Positions 61,537-64,000 of a DNA stretch of 64,000 nt are shown piece by piece. The position numbers and the translations under genes are program-made. The number at the start of each line of letters is the position of its first letter. Positions within the stretch are counted from its first letter, which is position 1. This DNA comes from Stutzerimonas degradans. Lineage in GTDB: Bacteria > Pseudomonadota > Gammaproteobacteria > Pseudomonadales > Pseudomonadaceae. The stretch spans positions 91,905 through 155,904 of the forward strand of contig NZ_JAMOHV010000010.1 of assembly GCF_024448505.1 (NCBI RefSeq), in the 5' to 3' direction. The notes beneath the pieces were generated by a model. It saw nothing but the letters and a program-made list of their open reading frames with translations, was not told the origin of the DNA and did not search any database.

Positions 61537-61632
61537 GGAAGGCAATCGCAGCCGGTGCTGCGGCCGGGCTTCAAACCCGGTTGGGGGCGGCAGCCGTTCC
61601 CGGGTGGGTTCGACTCCCACTGCCTTCCGCCA
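61537..61632 (+). tRNA. selC: tRNA-Sec (UCA anticodon)
   Basis: A 96-nt tRNA gene with the 8-bp acceptor stem characteristic of tRNA-Sec (GGAAGGCA with TGCCTTCC), a 5-bp anticodon stem around CTTCAAA (anticodon TCA at 61571-61573), a long variable arm and an encoded GCCA end. It lies 46 bases after selB. Its 3' part is probably the attachment site of the element that follows. Confidence 0.95.
61605..61632 (+). mobile_element. Probable attachment site (attL) within the tRNA-Sec 3' end
   Basis: The integrase gene lies downstream of and facing the tRNA 3' end, as in many tRNA-targeting elements. The T-arm and acceptor end (GTTCGACTCCCACTGCCTTC and on) is the typical crossover part. The second copy, which would prove it, should lie beyond the window. 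Confidence 0.5.
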
Positions 61633-61693
61633 ATTTCCCCTCTGAAAGCCCCGAATGACGCGGCCTCCAGCTACTCGACCGGAGCGGCTTCGG

Positions 61694-61725
61694 CTTGGGT
61701 GTCGAAGAAGTGTCGAAAACCCAAG
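61694..61725. repeat. Inverted repeat with internal GTGTCGAA direct repeats near the att site
   Basis: CTTGGGT (61694-61700) is complementary to ACCCAAG (61719-61725). Between and across them GTGTCGAA occurs twice (61699-61706 and 61710-61717). Such arm-type repeats next to an att core often bind the integrase or excisionase, but this is inference. Otherwise the 174 bases after selC hold no gene. Confidence 0.45.
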
Positions 61726-61806
61726 ACTTCCGTTTGTTATCGGCAGCATGATGCCTATGATGTCATTACGACATCACTCCATCGTGCAACCAAGAAGGAA
61801 GTTCGA

Positions 61807-61941
61807 ATGAAACAGATTTCCGCCGTAATGATTGCCGCTTTGATCGCAATAACTTCGGTCTCAGCCCTCGCGCACAGCGGCGGCACGGACTCGAAAGGTT
61901 GCCATCGCAACCACAAAACCGGCGACTACCACTGCCACTAA
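61807..61941 (+). CDS. Small exported YHYH-type protein
   Basis: 44 residues with a cleavable signal (MKQISAVMIAALIAITSVSALA) and a mature tail HSGGTDSKGCHRNHKTGDYHCH, in which the GCHRN...GDYHCH pattern resembles YHYH-type domains found in other bacterial and phage proteins. The ATG has AAGGAAG upstream. It lies between the attachment site and the integrase and is probably cargo of the element. Its function is unknown; the His/Cys tail could bind metal. Confidence 0.65.
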   Translation: MKQISAVMIAALIAITSVSALAHSGGTDSKGCHRNHKTGDYHCH

Positions 61942-61974
61942 ACGGCCGTACATTCGCCCCGCCACGGCGAGGTT

Positions 61975-62997
61975 CTACGTTCTGTCGCAAGTTTGTGCAG
62001 CGTAGAAGTGGCGAAAACCTCGAATCGGGCCGAGGGTAATCACGTCCTTGAGATAGTCCGGCGCCAGGTGCGCGTAACGCATCGTCATGTTCAGCGAGGC
62101 GTGGCCCAGGACCTTTTGCAGCGTGAGGATGTTGCCGCCGTTCATCATGAAATGAGAGGCGAAGGTGTGCCGCAGCACGTGGCTTTTCTGCCCGGCCGGG
62201 AGCTTGAGTCCTGACATGTTGACGGCATAGTCGAAACTGTCGCGGCAGTTGGTGAACAGGCCGTGTTCCTGGAAGTGCTGGTGGATGCGGTCATGCAATG
62301 CCTGATCGATCGGCACGGAGCGTCGGCGCTTGCCCTTGGTATTCACGAACAGCACGTGTCCGTCTCGCACCCGTTCCGGTCGGAGCGCTTGCGCCTCTCC
62401 CCAGCGGCAGCCAGTGGCAAGGCAGATCGTTGCAACCATATAGGTATGCGGCGTCCGGCAATGATCCTGGATCGCTCGAAACAACTGGTCGATATGCGCG
62501 TCGCTCAGGTACGTCAGTTCGCGTTCCTGGAGCTTGAGCGGCTTTACCGAGGCCAACGGGTTTTCATAGTCGATCTCGCCGAGCTGGCGGAGCACGTTGA
62601 ACACCGAGCACAGGTAGCCGAGCTGGTTGTTCACCGTCTTACCGCTTGTGCCCGAGGCGAGACGAGCCGCCCGGTAGGCCGTATAGGTCGCGCCGGTCAG
62701 TTGGCTGGCTACCGGATTGCCCATTTCGCGGGCCATGCGGTTCAGTACCAGCTCCGTGCGGTGAATGTCGCTCAGCGCATGGCCGTGCAGCAGCCGCCAG
62801 CGTCCAATCAGTTCCAGCAGCCTGCGTCGGTCCCTGGGCTTGGGCGTCCAGTCTGGTTTGTCGATCACCTTCGCGCGACACGTCGCTTCGAACCGCTGGG
62901 CCTCGCCCTTGGTCTTGAACGTCTTGCGGAAGCGCTTGCCCTTGATCGGCTCTACATCGACTTTCCAGCGGCCATCGTCCGTTTGCTGGATCGCCAT
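61975..62997 (-). CDS. int: Tyrosine recombinase/integrase (Pf-like phage type)
   Basis: 340 residues from ATG 62997, which overlaps the stop of the upstream replication gene by one base (TAATG). The catalytic residues of the family are visible: Arg in GCRWGEAQ, His-x-x-Arg in HVLRHTF, His in LGHASLNMT and the Tyr nucleophile in RYAHLAP. The N terminus MAIQQTDDGRWKVDVEPIKG resembles the integrase of Pf filamentous phages as I recall it. It is placed to recombine at the tRNA-Sec gene. Confidence 0.92.
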   Translation of the reverse strand: MAIQQTDDGRWKVDVEPIKGKRFRKTFKTKGEAQRFEATCRAKVIDKPDWTPKPRDRRRLLELIGRWRLLHGHALSDIHRTELVLNRMAREMGNPVASQLTGATYTAYRAARLASGTSGKTVNNQLGYLCSVFNVLRQLGEIDYENPLASVKPLKLQERELTYLSDAHIDQLFRAIQDHCRTPHTYMVATICLATGCRWGEAQALRPERVRDGHVLFVNTKGKRRRSVPIDQALHDRIHQHFQEHGLFTNCRDSFDYAVNMSGLKLPAGQKSHVLRHTFASHFMMNGGNILTLQKVLGHASLNMTMRYAHLAPDYLKDVITLGPIRGFRHFYAAQTCDRT

Positions 62998-64000
62998 TAG
63001 ATCGCCCTGCCCCACCTCACGTGCCGTTCTTGCAGCAGATCCTTGATGTGCTTGTAGAGGTCGCGCTCGCTCATATCCTTGGCGGCATAGTGATCGCGAA
63101 TCACCGGCCAGCAGTCCCATTGCTTCAAGGTCTCGAATGCTTTCTTAGCGCCCACTCGCTCCCGTGCCAGCAGGCTTACGAAGTTTCCCAGGAACAGCTC
63201 CACGTTCTTCCCCGAGAAGCCTCGAGAGGTCTTGTAGTAGCGCTTGTACTCGGTTTCATCGACCAGGGAATCGACCGGCAGATCGACCCGCGCATCGTCG
63301 CGCATCAGCGTCCAGATCGGATCGAAGTAGCCGGGCCGGGCGAGCAGCTTGAACTGGCTCAGGCCATAGCGCCACAGGCCGTCGAGGTGTGCCGAGAAGG
63401 CGGCAAAGGAGTCCGTATCGATGGCTTGGCCGGTCTTTACGTCTACCGAGCCGCTGGCGAACTGCTGGATGATCGAGTGGTGATAGCGCAGCTCGACGCG
63501 CCACACTTCCTGGGCCGGGTTGTAGTTCTCCGGGTCCTTGGCATCGAACGAATCCCGGCGACGCCAGACGCTTTCCCAGTAGTCGAGCTTGTCCGTTGCG
63601 CGGGCCTGTTCGGTCTTGTTGTAGATGCAGAGCTGGACGCCACCAGCGGAGCCGAACATGGACGTTTCCCCGCGACCGTAGACGCTGGACTTCGTCGCCC
63701 ACTCCACCTGATTGATGCCCGAGATATCCCGATGTGTTCTGGCCCGGCAATGCAGGCGTGCGACCAGATCCACTGGCGGTTTCCAGCCCTGCAGATCCAA
63801 CGCCAGATGGACGGCACACTGGTTGCGCTCGCGGTGCGTCATCACGGCTGCAGCGTAGTAGTCCATGCGATCCTGCAGGCGCTCAGGCGACAGCGCGTCG
63901 ATGGCGTGCGGTGACACCTCGATTTTCAGATGCGGGCCGATCTGCTCCAGCTTGGCGTTGAAGTTTTTGATCAGCAGGACGAACCCGAGATCGGCGTTTT
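62997..64000 (-). CDS. Phage replication initiation protein, II/X type (5' end beyond window)
   Basis: The reading frame is open to the edge of the window, so at least 333 residues are seen and the start lies beyond 64000; a GTG at 63917 is only an internal codon. The sequence has the flavour of filamentous-phage gene II/X replication proteins (DYYAAAV, NQVEWATKSSVYGR, VWRVELRYHHSIIQQF), which nick DNA for rolling-circle replication. The link to the Pf-like integrase supports a filamentous prophage. The catalytic Tyr cannot be assigned without the missing end. Confidence 0.6.
   Translation of the reverse strand, partial: NADLGFVLLIKNFNAKLEQIGPHLKIEVSPHAIDALSPERLQDRMDYYAAAVMTHRERNQCAVHLALDLQGWKPPVDLVARLHCRARTHRDISGINQVEWATKSSVYGRGETSMFGSAGGVQLCIYNKTEQARATDKLDYWESVWRRRDSFDAKDPENYNPAQEVWRVELRYHHSIIQQFASGSVDVKTGQAIDTDSFAAFSAHLDGLWRYGLSQFKLLARPGYFDPIWTLMRDDARVDLPVDSLVDETEYKRYYKTSRGFSGKNVELFLGNFVSLLARERVGAKKAFETLKQWDCWPVIRDHYAAKDMSERDLYKHIKDLLQERHVRWGRAI

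Noticed and set aside
63915..63917. GTG as the start of the replication protein
   Set aside because: The same frame stays open and protein-like to the end of the window, so the true start is outside.

Overview
The window looks like a chromosomal segment of a high-GC pseudomonad, most likely of the Pseudomonas stutzeri (Stutzerimonas) group. The evidence is gene content and order recalled from established genomes: purEK, aspA with a LysR regulator, pycAB with a LysR regulator, hexR/zwf and uvrD follow the order of one P. aeruginosa chromosomal block, while the ectABCD-ask operon and a selenocysteine formate dehydrogenase are typical of P. stutzeri relatives. No database search was possible, so species placement is inference.

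Layout. 1-4.5 kb: end of a cytochrome b561-like gene, a zinc-free MDR oxidoreductase, a uracil-DNA glycosylase-like protein, a DUF3299 protein, a GlsB/YeaQ protein and purE-purK. 4.8-6.2 kb: a membrane protein of unknown function. 6.2-12.3 kb: an aspartate/asparagine/alanine group (LysR, aspA, an XRE-type regulator, an AGCS symporter, L-asparaginase). 12.3-14.8 kb: an orphan sensor kinase. 14.9-19.6 kb: a two-gene unit pairing an NRPS-like adenylation-carrier-thioesterase protein with a 3-dehydroshikimate dehydratase. 19.8-26.3 kb: bicarbonate supply and use (beta-carbonic anhydrase, SbtB-like PII protein, SbtA-like bicarbonate permease, then two-subunit pyruvate carboxylase and its LysR regulator). 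26.2-29 kb: a small PA3496-like protein, hexR and zwf. 29-34.4 kb: a repeat-containing 580-bp spacer and the ectABCD-ask operon. 34.5-36.2 kb: a YdcH-like protein and trhP/yegQ. 36.3-42.2 kb: a type VI secretion effector island (vgrG, DUF4123 adaptor, lipoprotein immunity candidate, lipase), part of it with clearly lower GC. 42.3-49.7 kb: a GGDEF/EAL protein, uvrD, a TRAP-type binding lipoprotein and a Tim44-like protein. 49.9-52.3 kb: a secreted alpha/beta hydrolase, ohr and an AraC regulator. 52.4-61.6 kb: a nearly self-contained selenocysteine island (fdoGHI, fdhE, selA, selB, tRNA-Sec); fdoG contains an in-frame UGA at 53026-53028 read as selenocysteine. 61.6-64 kb: one end of an integrated element, probably a Pf-like filamentous prophage, beside the tRNA-Sec gene, with a small YHYH-type protein, a tyrosine integrase and the start of a replication protein that runs off the window.

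How genes work together. Asparagine can be converted to aspartate by the asparaginase and then to fumarate by AspA. SbtA and carbonic anhydrase could supply bicarbonate to pyruvate carboxylase, feeding oxaloacetate into the aspartate family, from which ectoine is also made through Ask and EctABC. FdoGHI oxidises formate at the periplasmic face and depends on the adjacent Sec machinery; selD is not in the window. The least explained item is the adenylation-carrier-thioesterase plus dehydroshikimate dehydratase pair, whose thioesterase motif carries Cys in place of the usual Ser.
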